64,000 nucleotides of DNA from Catalimonadaceae bacterium JC749 (GTDB lineage: Bacteria; Bacteroidota; Bacteroidia; Cytophagales; Cyclobacteriaceae): positions 165,161-229,160 of the forward strand of contig JAJNNC010000012.1 of NCBI GenBank assembly GCA_021730635.1, in the 5' to 3' direction. Numbering within the stretch: the stretch's first letter is position 1; every line of letters starts with the position of its first letter. Below, one piece after another: positions 1-7,195 of the stretch. Under the pieces are notes generated by a model that made no database searches, was not told where the DNA came from, and worked only from the letters and a program-made list of their open reading frames with translations. The translations under genes and the position numbers were made by a program.

Positions 1-62
1 AGAACAGAGTTAGGCACCCCTACTGTCGTACTAATTGGTATGATGTTACCTTTCAGTCTTGG

Positions 63-923
63 CTACTTTATAACTTCAATATCTGGATAAAATATTGTGT
101 CTATAATAAGATTTGGGACTTTTTGGTCAAAACAAATGTGCATGTTTGCTAACAATAAACCTATACCATAACGATATTTATCAATGATTTTTGCTATCTC
201 CTTATATGTTATAGCTATTGTTGATTGTTTTGGATGTATTTTATGATTGTCACGCAAATTTTTTAATTCCTTAAAACAGCTCCATTCATGTGTATCAGTT
301 TGAATGCTTTTGCCATTACACATTTTAGGAATCCAATTCATTATCTTGGTTTCAATGTTTACTTTAATATTAGAATTGTCTATAAGTGTATCTTTAGGAT
401 TTTCAAAGTTCCATTTTTCTGCCTTCATGTTAAGATACGCCTCAATGGTAGAAAAGCCAGATGTTAGGGCATTTAAAATATGATTATAAGAATTAAAATC
501 ATCGTCAACGGCTGCATTTTTAGCCTTAATAGATTCTTTAAACTCATTCTGATAAGTTGAAGTAGACAAAATTCCACTTTCGGATAATTCCTTAGCCTTT
601 TGTCCTGTGGTAGAATTTGAAATTTGTATAATCCCTCTTCCTGATTTTATCCAATTTGTTGCAGAAAGCATATCTGATATACGTGGCATGGGTTTTTTAT
701 AATCTCTACAATAATCTGCAATTTTATTAATGTCAATATCGTTTTTTGCTAATATTATCTCGACTTCTTTAGGATCACTTGCTCTGTATTGATTAAATAC
801 GTTACCCCACACGCAGTAATACTCAACCTTTTCTTTAGCTTTTCTGAAGGAAATTTTTTCTGGAAACCGTATAAATGTACCCATTAATAGATATTTGGAT
901 TGTTCATCTTTACAATTTATCAA
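63..923 (-). CDS. Hypothetical protein, AT-rich orphan gene
   Basis: A 286-residue protein that I do not recognise. It has no signal peptide or membrane segment; it is rich in Lys, Asn and Ile and looks soluble and mostly helical. A stretch near residues 205-235 carries His, Trp and Cys (ETKIMNWIPKMCNG, then a DTHEWSCF motif), but I cannot link it to a known active site. Base composition is clearly more AT-rich than the 2-34 kb genes, which suggests recent acquisition. It diverges from the toxin-antitoxin pair that follows. The ATG start is the first in frame. I am fairly sure it is coding and do not assign a function. Confidence 0.6.
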   Translation of the reverse strand: MINCKDEQSKYLLMGTFIRFPEKISFRKAKEKVEYYCVWGNVFNQYRASDPKEVEIILAKNDIDINKIADYCRDYKKPMPRISDMLSATNWIKSGRGIIQISNSTTGQKAKELSESGILSTSTYQNEFKESIKAKNAAVDDDFNSYNHILNALTSGFSTIEAYLNMKAEKWNFENPKDTLIDNSNIKVNIETKIMNWIPKMCNGKSIQTDTHEWSCFKELKNLRDNHKIHPKQSTIAITYKEIAKIIDKYRYGIGLLLANMHICFDQKVPNLIIDTIFYPDIEVIK

Positions 924-1058
924 TAAATATCAAAAGGTAGAGTATTGGTTAAGAATATCCGATGTATATTAAAAATACATAGGGCTATTGTGTCACTCTT
1001 ATATTACTCAAATCAAAGTGTGGAATTTAAAGTTGAATGGAAACTCAACCCAAATACC

Positions 1059-1091
1059 TTTTGTGCGTTTACAAAAATAGAAGTAAATTTA
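1059..1091 (+). promoter_or_regulatory. Candidate Bacteroidota-type promoter of the Xre/RES pair
   Basis: A TTTTG at 1059-1063 is followed after 20 bases by TAAATTTA at 1084-1091, close to the Bacteroidota -33 TTTG / -7 TAnnTTTG consensus. It lies about 25 bases before the antitoxin ATG. Just upstream, GTTGA (1032-1036) and TCAAC (1044-1048) form a small inverted repeat that could be an autoregulatory operator, as is usual for Xre antitoxins. This is inference from pattern only. Confidence 0.4.
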
Positions 1092-1115
1092 CCCACATAA
1101 ACCAGTAATTTTACC

Positions 1116-1487
1116 ATGATAGATTTATTAGCCAAGGTAGAGAAAGGCGTAACGATAAAAGAAGTTATTGCTTTTCAGCAGCAGTACGCGCTTACCAATA
1201 AACAAATGAGTTACCTGCTGGCTATTAGCTCCAAAGGCTATTACAATCTCATACATCCGAAGGAAGGCCGGTTGGATAAAAGGTTGAGCGGGCAGTTTCT
1301 GAAAGTAAAGGAAGTATTTCAGGAAGGAGAAGAAGCCCTATTGAGCAAAGAAGCTTTTCTGGAATGGATGGAGCAACCCCATTGGTATTTTAACCATAGA
1401 AAGCCTTTTGATCTACTGGATACGCCTATTGGTGCAGACGCTGTTTTACATGAATTGGGAAGAACCAAATACGGTATAGTATCTTGA
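1116..1487 (+). CDS. Xre/MbcA/ParS-type antitoxin (DUF2384)
   Basis: A 123-residue protein matching the antitoxin of RES-Xre type II systems. The N-terminal half is a helix-turn-helix-like region (KQMSYLLAISSKGYYNLI). The C-terminal part has the DUF2384 signature, in which a PFDLLDTPIGADAVLHELGR stretch packs against the toxin. In this family the antitoxin neutralises the RES enzyme and represses the shared promoter. Its stop overlaps the start of the RES gene by four bases (TTGA), so the two are translationally coupled. The length is normal and nothing looks broken. Confidence 0.88.
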   Translation: MIDLLAKVEKGVTIKEVIAFQQQYALTNKQMSYLLAISSKGYYNLIHPKEGRLDKRLSGQFLKVKEVFQEGEEALLSKEAFLEWMEQPHWYFNHRKPFDLLDTPIGADAVLHELGRTKYGIVS

Positions 1488-1993
1488 CTCCCTTAAAAGT
1501 ATACCGCCTGGGCAACCCTCTTTTCATTGAAGACCTATCTGGGGAAGGTGGTCGGTTATATGCCGGACGTTGGCATCATAAAGGAACCCCTATACTGTAT
1601 GCAGCCCAATCTGCCTCATTATCAATCCTGGAGTATCTTGGACATGTGATTAATACCACTGTGAATGTGCCTTATATACTCTTAGCATTGGAAGTAGATG
1701 CTGACCAGATGTTACCGTTGGCATCCGTGTCAGCTCAGTTGCCAGCTAACTGGTATGATGAGAAAGGCATAGCCCTCACCCGTAACATTGGTACAGATTG
1801 GATTAAAAGTAAACGATCTGCTGTGCTGCAGGTTCCCAGCATCCATGCACCAGATGAGTACAACTATTTGATCAACCCCAATTTTCCTAATCTTCATCTC
1901 CAAATCCTGCAAAAGCGATGTTATCTACATGATCATCGCTTTCTGAGAACATACAGGAAAGTTACCCAAAAAGGAAAAGACCCATTTGAGTAA
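1484..1993 (+). CDS. RES-domain toxin (NAD+-degrading)
   Basis: A 169-residue RES-family protein. The start is a TTG inside the four-base overlap with the antitoxin stop; the frame then opens with VYRLGNPLF. The conserved GGRLYAGRWHHKG and YAAQSASLSILEYLGH segments place the Arg, Tyr and Glu typical of the NAD+ pocket. Characterised family members (MbcT, Xre-RES toxins) break down NAD+ by phosphorolysis or hydrolysis and stop growth until bound by the antitoxin. The domain looks complete, so the module is probably functional. Confidence 0.88.
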   Translation: MTPLKVYRLGNPLFIEDLSGEGGRLYAGRWHHKGTPILYAAQSASLSILEYLGHVINTTVNVPYILLALEVDADQMLPLASVSAQLPANWYDEKGIALTRNIGTDWIKSKRSAVLQVPSIHAPDEYNYLINPNFPNLHLQILQKRCYLHDHRFLRTYRKVTQKGKDPFE

Positions 1994-2016
1994 CTACTTG
2001 TTTTATTGTTGGAACA

Positions 2017-2508
2017 TCAGTGAGGCAACCTGTGGCGCAACCGGCCATAAACCCAGGTGCCTGCTACCGCACTCAGCAAAGTGACCAGCACTACGGTATA
2101 GCCACCGCCGATCTGGGCAAACAAAGGACCCGGACAGGCTCCCGTCAAAGCCCAACCCAGGCCAAAGATGAAACCACCAATCATCTGTCCTTTATGAAAG
2201 GCTTTCTTTTGTGGAACAATAGCCTCGCCCTGCAGGCTTTTGAGGCGCAAACGTTTGATAAGCTGTAAGGAAATCATACCCACCAGAATGGCTGAACCAA
2301 TCACCCCATACATATGGAAAGATTGCAGGCGAAACATCTCCTGAATACGGAACCAGGAAATAATTTCTGCTTTTACGAGTATGATGCCAAACAAGATACC
2401 AGCCACCAGGTAAGTAAGCAGGTTGAAATAATTTTCGCTGGTTACTTCTTTGGGAGCCAAAGGCTGATGTTTATCTTTTAAGATCGTATGGCTGTTTTTT
2501 ACATTCAT
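2017..2508 (-). CDS. YeeE/YedE family membrane protein, C-terminal half type
   Basis: A 163-residue integral membrane protein with about four hydrophobic segments and the family hallmark GLGWALTGACPGP near residues 117-129, whose Cys is implicated in passing reduced sulfur species (thiosulfate in YeeE). It is the last gene of a three-gene run with the other YeeE/YedE protein and the MBL-rhodanese gene, 29 bases after the preceding stop. The two short YeeE proteins correspond to the halves of a full-length YeeE channel and probably work together in sulfur uptake or export. Confidence 0.85.
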   Translation of the reverse strand: MNVKNSHTILKDKHQPLAPKEVTSENYFNLLTYLVAGILFGIILVKAEIISWFRIQEMFRLQSFHMYGVIGSAILVGMISLQLIKRLRLKSLQGEAIVPQKKAFHKGQMIGGFIFGLGWALTGACPGPLFAQIGGGYTVVLVTLLSAVAGTWVYGRLRHRLPH

Positions 2509-2537
2509 ATTATTTGAAAATTAAATCCCTTCTTCCT

Positions 2538-3119
2538 TTAAAATCCTACCCATGCCATGATATAAGGCAACAGCAGGTGTGTCATGGCAAAGCCTCCCAG
2601 CATAAAAAAGATAGTAGCCACCAGTGAGGACCATTGCAGGTTGCTGAGTCCCATGATGGCATGACCTGAAGTACATCCGCCGGCGTAGCGGGTGCCAAAG
2701 CCGATCAGGAAGCCGCCCATGACAAAGAATATCAGTCCTTTGGCTGTAAAAAGGTTACTCCAGGTGAAAATCTGTACGGGCAACAAACTTTGAAAATCGG
2801 TGATACCCAGGGCTGCCAAATCTTTTTGGGTTGATGCGGCGATCACGATGGCTTCCGGATTGTTCAGAAAAGTGACAGTCACCCATCCACCCAAAGCAAT
2901 CCCCAGCACAAACAGGATGTTCCACATCTCCTTTTTCCAGTCATAGGTAAAAAAGGGAAGCTTTGCCGGGAAACAGGCGGCACAGGCATGCCTCAATACC
3001 GAAGATATCCCTAAGGATTTATTGCCCAATAGGAGTAAGGCAGGCACCATCAGTCCTAAAAGGGGACCGGCCACGTACCAGGGCCAGGGTTGTTTAATCC
3101 AATCTATTACTAATTCCAT
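2538..3119 (-). CDS. YeeE/YedE family membrane protein, N-terminal half type
   Basis: A 193-residue membrane protein with a family motif [14 protein letters not shown] around residues 145-158, the Cys-containing sulfur-transport signature. Another Cys-rich stretch ([11 protein letters not shown]) sits near residues 43-53 between the first membrane helices. It starts 14 bases after the MBL-rhodanese stop and precedes the second YeeE/YedE gene, so the three are almost certainly one transcript. The likely role is moving thiosulfate, sulfide or persulfide-derived sulfur across the inner membrane; the direction is not shown by sequence. Confidence 0.85.
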   Translation of the reverse strand: MELVIDWIKQPWPWYVAGPLLGLMVPALLLLGNKSLGISSVLRHACAACFPAKLPFFTYDWKKEMWNILFVLGIALGGWVTVTFLNNPEAIVIAASTQKDLAALGITDFQSLLPVQIFTWSNLFTAKGLIFFVMGGFLIGFGTRYAGGCTSGHAIMGLSNLQWSSLVATIFFMLGGFAMTHLLLPYIMAWVGF

Positions 3120-3133
3120 GTTCTGTTTTCTGT

Positions 3134-4468
3134 TTAAAAATCTTTGACAGCCTCACTGAGATCGTACACTTTGGTCTGAGGCATGGCCTGTTGGATGATA
3201 CTGCTGCCCGCTGCTGAACGGTATCCACCAGCACAATGAACCATCACAGGTTTGTCATCAGGGATCTCTTGTACTCTTTCTCTCAACTCGGGTAGAGGGA
3301 TGTTGATAGCTTGCCCAAACTTAGGTTCATTTTCCACCTCTGAGGCATTTCTGATATCAACAATTGTAAAAGCTTTTAAGTGCTCTTTAAAAAAATCCAG
3401 GTCAAGAGCAGGCAGGGTTTGGCCACCCGGCCGGGAATAGACCATAGCACCCTTTATCCGGGTTTCGTACCCGATCTTCGCTGCCTTTTCAATCAGCGTC
3501 CGTAAAGTTTTGGTGTCAGAGGCCAACAGGTAAAATTCTTCGTCAGGATGGATAATACTGCCCAGCCAGGTTTCAAATTTTTCCCCATTCTGCAGGTTGA
3601 TGGCTCCTGGCAGATGTCCTTGCTTGAATACCTTCTCCGGACGGGCATCTACGATCAGAATACCTTTCTCCAGCATTGTATCTTCTGCCAGAAGCGGTAC
3701 ATTTTCTACGGACGGTTGAAAATCAGCAGCCCCTTGTTTGTTGAGGTCCACATTATAACTGAAATATTTAGGGATAAAGGGTTGGTCTTGCAGTAGCATT
3801 TCCACGAAAGCCTCTTCACTCATTTCCTGCAAGGCCGGATTGCTCCTCTTTTCCTGGCCAATGGTACTCTGGTTGGCATCGCTCAGGGATTTACCGCACA
3901 GGGAACCGGCGCCATGCGCTGGGTACACGATCACCTCATCGTCTAGTTTCATGAGCTTCTGGCGGGTGCTCTGGTACATCTGTCGGGCCAGGGCTTCCCG
4001 TTTTCCTCTGAGCTTTCCGGTGTTTTCCCTGAGGTCAGGCCGACCCACATCGCCAATAAAGAGCGTATCGCCCGTAAAGACGGCTTTATCTTTTCCCTGA
4101 TGCGCTAGCACCACACTGATACTATCGGGAGAATGACCAGGCGTATTCAGCGCTCTGAGCGTTATTTTGCCCAAGGTAAGCGTATCCCCTTCATCAAAGC
4201 CCTGGTGAGGGTAGTCTGCCTCTACCATTTTACTGACATAAATAGTGGCACCTGTTTTTTTATGGATTTCCCAGTGCGCGCTTACAAAGTCCGCGTGTGG
4301 GTGGGTTTCTATCACTCCGACAATCTCAGCTTCCTGTTGCCGGGCAAAGTCATAATAAGGTTGAGGATTTCTGGCCGGATCAATGAGAATGATCTTCTGT
4401 TCACATTCACTCAAAATAGCATAAGAATAATGGGCTAAACTTTTATCTTCAAACTGTTGGATTTTCAT
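3134..4468 (-). CDS. MBL-fold persulfide dioxygenase-like protein with two rhodanese domains
   Basis: A 444-residue cytoplasmic protein. Residues 1-240 are a metallo-beta-lactamase fold with [12 protein letters not shown] (His56, His58, Asp60), TPGHSPDS (His112), [10 protein letters not shown] (Asp134) and YPAHGAGS. The THxHxD arrangement, with Phe where classic hydrolases have His, is typical of persulfide dioxygenases. Two rhodanese domains follow. The first (about 265-345) lacks the catalytic Cys, having LLASDTK at that site; the second has an intact [10 protein letters not shown] loop. Family knowledge suggests oxidation of glutathione- or low-molecular-weight persulfide to sulfite with sulfur transfer by the active rhodanese. 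It is first in an operon with two YeeE/YedE genes, next to TauE/SafE. Confidence 0.88.
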   Translation of the reverse strand: MKIQQFEDKSLAHYSYAILSECEQKIILIDPARNPQPYYDFARQQEAEIVGVIETHPHADFVSAHWEIHKKTGATIYVSKMVEADYPHQGFDEGDTLTLGKITLRALNTPGHSPDSISVVLAHQGKDKAVFTGDTLFIGDVGRPDLRENTGKLRGKREALARQMYQSTRQKLMKLDDEVIVYPAHGAGSLCGKSLSDANQSTIGQEKRSNPALQEMSEEAFVEMLLQDQPFIPKYFSYNVDLNKQGAADFQPSVENVPLLAEDTMLEKGILIVDARPEKVFKQGHLPGAINLQNGEKFETWLGSIIHPDEEFYLLASDTKTLRTLIEKAAKIGYETRIKGAMVYSRPGGQTLPALDLDFFKEHLKAFTIVDIRNASEVENEPKFGQAINIPLPELRERVQEIPDDKPVMVHCAGGYRSAAGSSIIQQAMPQTKVYDLSEAVKDF

Positions 4469-4570
4469 GATTTCTTTGGTTTAAAATGGATGTAGCCTAT
4501 TGCTAAACAATAGTGTACAAAGAGTATGTTTCACTATTGATAACAAACATAAGGATTTAACCCCCATCAT

Positions 4571-4589
4571 GTCTGCAACAAAAGTCACA
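4571..4589. promoter_or_regulatory. 19-bp repeated site upstream of the MBL-rhodanese operon
   Basis: The 19-base sequence GTCTGCAACAAAAGTCACA is identical to one at 5448-5466. On the minus strand it reads TGTGACTTTTGTTGCAGAC, resembling half of a Crp/Fnr site (TGTGA). It lies about 100 bases upstream of the MBL-rhodanese start. With a Crp/Fnr gene next door, I infer a binding site for that regulator. Confidence 0.5.
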
Positions 4590-4604
4590 TAACCCTATTT
4601 TCTT

Positions 4605-5405
4605 TCAAAGGAAAAGCTCGTTGAGAAGAATATACACTGCCATAATCAATACAAACCAGCCGAATCCTTTTTTGAGGTGCTCTCCTGGTATTTTTTTTGA
4701 CAGATAGCTACCCAGAAAAATCCCTGCCACAGAAAGGGCGGTAAATAGCAGCAGGAAGGACCACACAATAGGCTGATGACCAAGGTCGCCCAGAAAACCG
4801 ATCAATGATTTGGCAGCGATGATGAGCAGGGAAGTACCCACTGCCATTTTCATCGGTATACGGGCAAACAGCACCAGGGCGGGAATAATCAGAAAGCCAC
4901 CCCCGGCCCCCACAATCCCTGTCAGCCCACCTACAATAGTGCCTTCCAGGGCTATCATGGGAAAATTAAAACGAGATTTTGAGGAGCCATCTTCCGGTTT
5001 GCTTTTATCCTTGATCATAGAGACTGAAGCAGCCAGCATAATGAGGGAGAAGAAAATCATGATCCCTCTGTCTTTGGTAAGTGTAAAATAAGGGGTCGTA
5101 AAAAGTATGTCGGGAATTACAGGCATGAGAAACTGGCGGGTCAGGAATACGGCAATGAAGGAAGGAATGGCAAAAATGATGGCTGCCCGGTAATTGACCA
5201 GCCCTTTACGAATAAAAGTTGTCCCCCCTACCAGCGAAGTGACACCTACCACAAAAAGAGAGTAGGCCGTAGACAACACCGGACTGATCCCCAATAAATA
5301 AACCAATACCGGCAGGGTAAGGATGGAACCTCCTCCTCCGATGAGCCCCAGACTCAATCCGATGAAAACTGATGCTATATATCCCGCAATGGTCAGTGCT
5401 TCCAT
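4605..5405 (-). CDS. TauE/SafE family sulfite/anion exporter
   Basis: A 266-residue inner-membrane protein with about eight hydrophobic helices and the two family repeats, each opening with a Gly-rich loop: GLSLGLIGGGGSILTLPVL near the N-terminus and GGLTGIVGAGGGFLIIPALV near residue 158. Members export sulfite, sulfoacetate or other sulfur-containing anions. Next to a persulfide dioxygenase, whose product is sulfite, sulfite export is the natural reading, though not proved. The gene has its own copy of the 19-bp site 43-61 bases upstream. Length and architecture are normal. Confidence 0.88.
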   Translation of the reverse strand: MEALTIAGYIASVFIGLSLGLIGGGGSILTLPVLVYLLGISPVLSTAYSLFVVGVTSLVGGTTFIRKGLVNYRAAIIFAIPSFIAVFLTRQFLMPVIPDILFTTPYFTLTKDRGIMIFFSLIMLAASVSMIKDKSKPEDGSSKSRFNFPMIALEGTIVGGLTGIVGAGGGFLIIPALVLFARIPMKMAVGTSLLIIAAKSLIGFLGDLGHQPIVWSFLLLFTALSVAGIFLGSYLSKKIPGEHLKKGFGWFVLIMAVYILLNELFL

Positions 5406-5447
5406 ATTTTACATTTTGGGGTAAATATAAGGGCATGGCTACATTTT

Positions 5448-5466
5448 GTCTGCAACAAAAGTCACA
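5448..5466. promoter_or_regulatory. 19-bp repeated site upstream of the TauE/SafE gene
   Basis: An exact copy of the 4571-4589 site, 43-61 bases before the exporter start on the minus strand. A TATATTTA box follows before the start codon. Identical 19-mers before two sulfur transcription units next to a Crp/Fnr gene support a shared operator. Confidence 0.5.
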
Positions 5467-5562
5467 CAGCAGCTGCTAACCACTGGCATCTGATGAAAAA
5501 TAATTTGAGGTTTGGCTCTTTTTTTCAAATACAGATACTTTTGGGTAAAACTATCACCCATG

Positions 5563-6252
5563 TCAGGATAAGAGATCAGAAGATAGAGTTGTTGATTTCT
5601 TGCGGTATATTTTATTTCTGCCCAAGGTAACGATTCCCCGCCGTTCCATCTGTTTCAGCAAGCGGGAAATCACCTCGCGGGAGGTCCCTAATTCGTTGGC
5701 AATTTCCTGATGAGTGATTGTCAGGGACAGGCTATCCCGTTGCTGGAATTTGAGGTGTAAGTATTCCAGCAGCCTTTCATCCATTTTCTTAAAAGCGATA
5801 CTGTCGATGGTCTGAAGCAACTCCTGGAAGCGAAGAGAATAGGTATTGGCTACCAGTTCTTTCCATTCGCGGAAGCGGTTCATCCATTGCTCATGCCGAT
5901 CTATGGGAATGGCGAGGATCAGCGTGGTATCTTCCGCTTCTGCTCTGATCTGGCTGGGCTGGTAAGTACTACAACAGGTGAGCGACATGGCGCAGGTTTG
6001 TCCCGGCTTCAGATAATACAGGAAAATCTCATTGCCTTCTTCATCCTGCCGGATTACTTTGATAGAACCGGACATGACCAGCGGAACCGTTTTGATAGAA
6101 TGACCATAGTTGATCATGATGTCACCGGGATGGAAAGTAGCCCACTTTCCATATTGTTCGAGTTCCTTTAAAAGGTCCGGATGATGCAGTTGTTTGAATA
6201 CCTGTTTGATATCGTTTTCATTAAAATTCATGCTATAGCTTTTTAGTATCAA
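5563..6252 (-). CDS. Crp/Fnr family transcriptional regulator
   Basis: A 229-residue regulator with an N-terminal cyclic-nucleotide-binding-type beta barrel (about 25-145), a dimerisation helix and a C-terminal winged helix-turn-helix (ITHQEIANELGTSREVISRLLKQME, about 180-205). It lacks the N-terminal Cys cluster of FNR, so it is unlikely to hold an Fe-S cluster. A vicinal Cys pair in the barrel (SLTCCSTY, about 92-99) could react with persulfide, which would fit its place beside sulfur-oxidation genes; this is inference. It is the obvious candidate to bind the two 19-bp sites. Its own upstream region has no copy. Confidence 0.85.
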   Translation of the reverse strand: MILKSYSMNFNENDIKQVFKQLHHPDLLKELEQYGKWATFHPGDIMINYGHSIKTVPLVMSGSIKVIRQDEEGNEIFLYYLKPGQTCAMSLTCCSTYQPSQIRAEAEDTTLILAIPIDRHEQWMNRFREWKELVANTYSLRFQELLQTIDSIAFKKMDERLLEYLHLKFQQRDSLSLTITHQEIANELGTSREVISRLLKQMERRGIVTLGRNKIYRKKSTTLSSDLLS

Positions 6253-6453
6253 CCTTATAACACAGGTGATACGATTTTTGATCTGTTGATGCTTATAGCA
6301 AAGATAATAGCTTGTGCCACAATTACCGCTGCAATGGGGATGCTTTAACCTTGCACAAATTTCATTGGTTTTTTAAGGGGATACGGACTCTTCCATAAAA
6401 TTTCTGGGAAAGTATGCCATCCGCCAAGGACAGGTGTGTCAACCCTCCACTAT

Positions 6454-6855
6454 TCAGTTTTGCCAGGTGGATGCAGTTACTTCTTGCAGCGAGGCGATGG
6501 TTCTTTTTATTTCAAGGCATTTTCTTTGTCTGTCCGCTTCAAGCGTTCCGCTCAGGTGTGGGTAGTCACGCTGCAGGTAAAACAAAGCATTCTGATACTC
6601 ATCGATAGCCTTTGTAGGGTTGCCCTTGAATTCCTCTCGCTGGGCTAGCTCATAATGTATTTTAAAACGGTGCACCTCTTCTGACAGGGAGGGAGAAAGT
6701 GCTACAAAAATAAGCCCAAAGAGAGGGCTGAAGAAAAAGGAGATAAGAAAGGAGGGCCAGAAACCTATCTGGCGTTTTTCACCAGCCTGACCGGCCAGCA
6801 CACACAAAATAACCCAGTAGAGGAGTGACAAAAGCAGTAAAAGGATAGATAGCAT
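6454..6855 (-). CDS. Small membrane protein with TPR-like tail
   Basis: A 133-residue protein with two N-terminal hydrophobic segments (about 1-22 and 32-53) and a soluble C-terminal part containing a TPR-like helix pair (NPTKAIDEYQNALFYLQRDYP). I do not recognise a specific family. The amphipathic helical tail and two-helix anchor make it credible as a gene. It has no obvious functional link to the sulfur genes or to SusC, and it is transcribed away from SusC. Confidence 0.6.
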   Translation of the reverse strand: MLSILLLLLSLLYWVILCVLAGQAGEKRQIGFWPSFLISFFFSPLFGLIFVALSPSLSEEVHRFKIHYELAQREEFKGNPTKAIDEYQNALFYLQRDYPHLSGTLEADRQRKCLEIKRTIASLQEVTASTWQN

Positions 6856-7080
6856 GATCTTAAGAAAAAGTTACGTCTGATGATTAGTGCAAGCCAATCT
6901 GCAGAACGTAATCAGCATGGTCGCGATATATGTGATAAAGGCAACCATTGGAGCCGAGAGCATATCATTATTGTATTACGCTCATCACCTTATGAGGATA
7001 GGAGGGAGGCCGTCTGAGCATTACCTGCTGTAAATTTACTTCCGTATACCCCACATCATACAGATTTCATGTTAATATAA

Positions 7081-7112
7081 TCCTAACATCTTCCTAACAT
7101 CTTCTTAACAGC
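7081..7112 (+). promoter_or_regulatory. Tandem 11-bp repeats upstream of SusC
   Basis: TCCTAACATCT occurs twice head to tail (7081-7091, 7092-7102), followed by a degenerate third unit TCTTAACAGC. The 11-bp period is about one helical turn, so the units face the same side of the DNA. They end about 19 bases before the -7-like box, a natural place for an activator of the SusC/SusD operon. Confidence 0.5.
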
Positions 7113-7130
7113 ACTTTATTACATACAATT

Positions 7131-7138
7131 TACTTTTG
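7131..7138 (+). promoter_or_regulatory. -7 box TACTTTTG of the SusC/SusD promoter
   Basis: TACTTTTG matches the Bacteroidota housekeeping -7 consensus TAnnTTTG exactly. No convincing -33 TTG lies 19-21 bases upstream, which fits a promoter that depends on an activator bound to the adjacent 11-bp repeats. Confidence 0.5.
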
Positions 7139-7195
7139 TAACTTTATTAAAATTCAAAAATATCGGAAAATTTTACCCAACCTACCCTTAAGATT

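Larger units (their letters stand above)
6856..7195. other. 340-bp gene-less leader region of the SusC/SusD operon
   Basis: No ORF here looks real. The region holds the 11-bp repeats at 7081-7112, the TACTTTTG box at 7131-7138 and about 55 bases of presumed untranslated leader. The part before 7070 shows nothing I can interpret. Confidence 0.5.
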
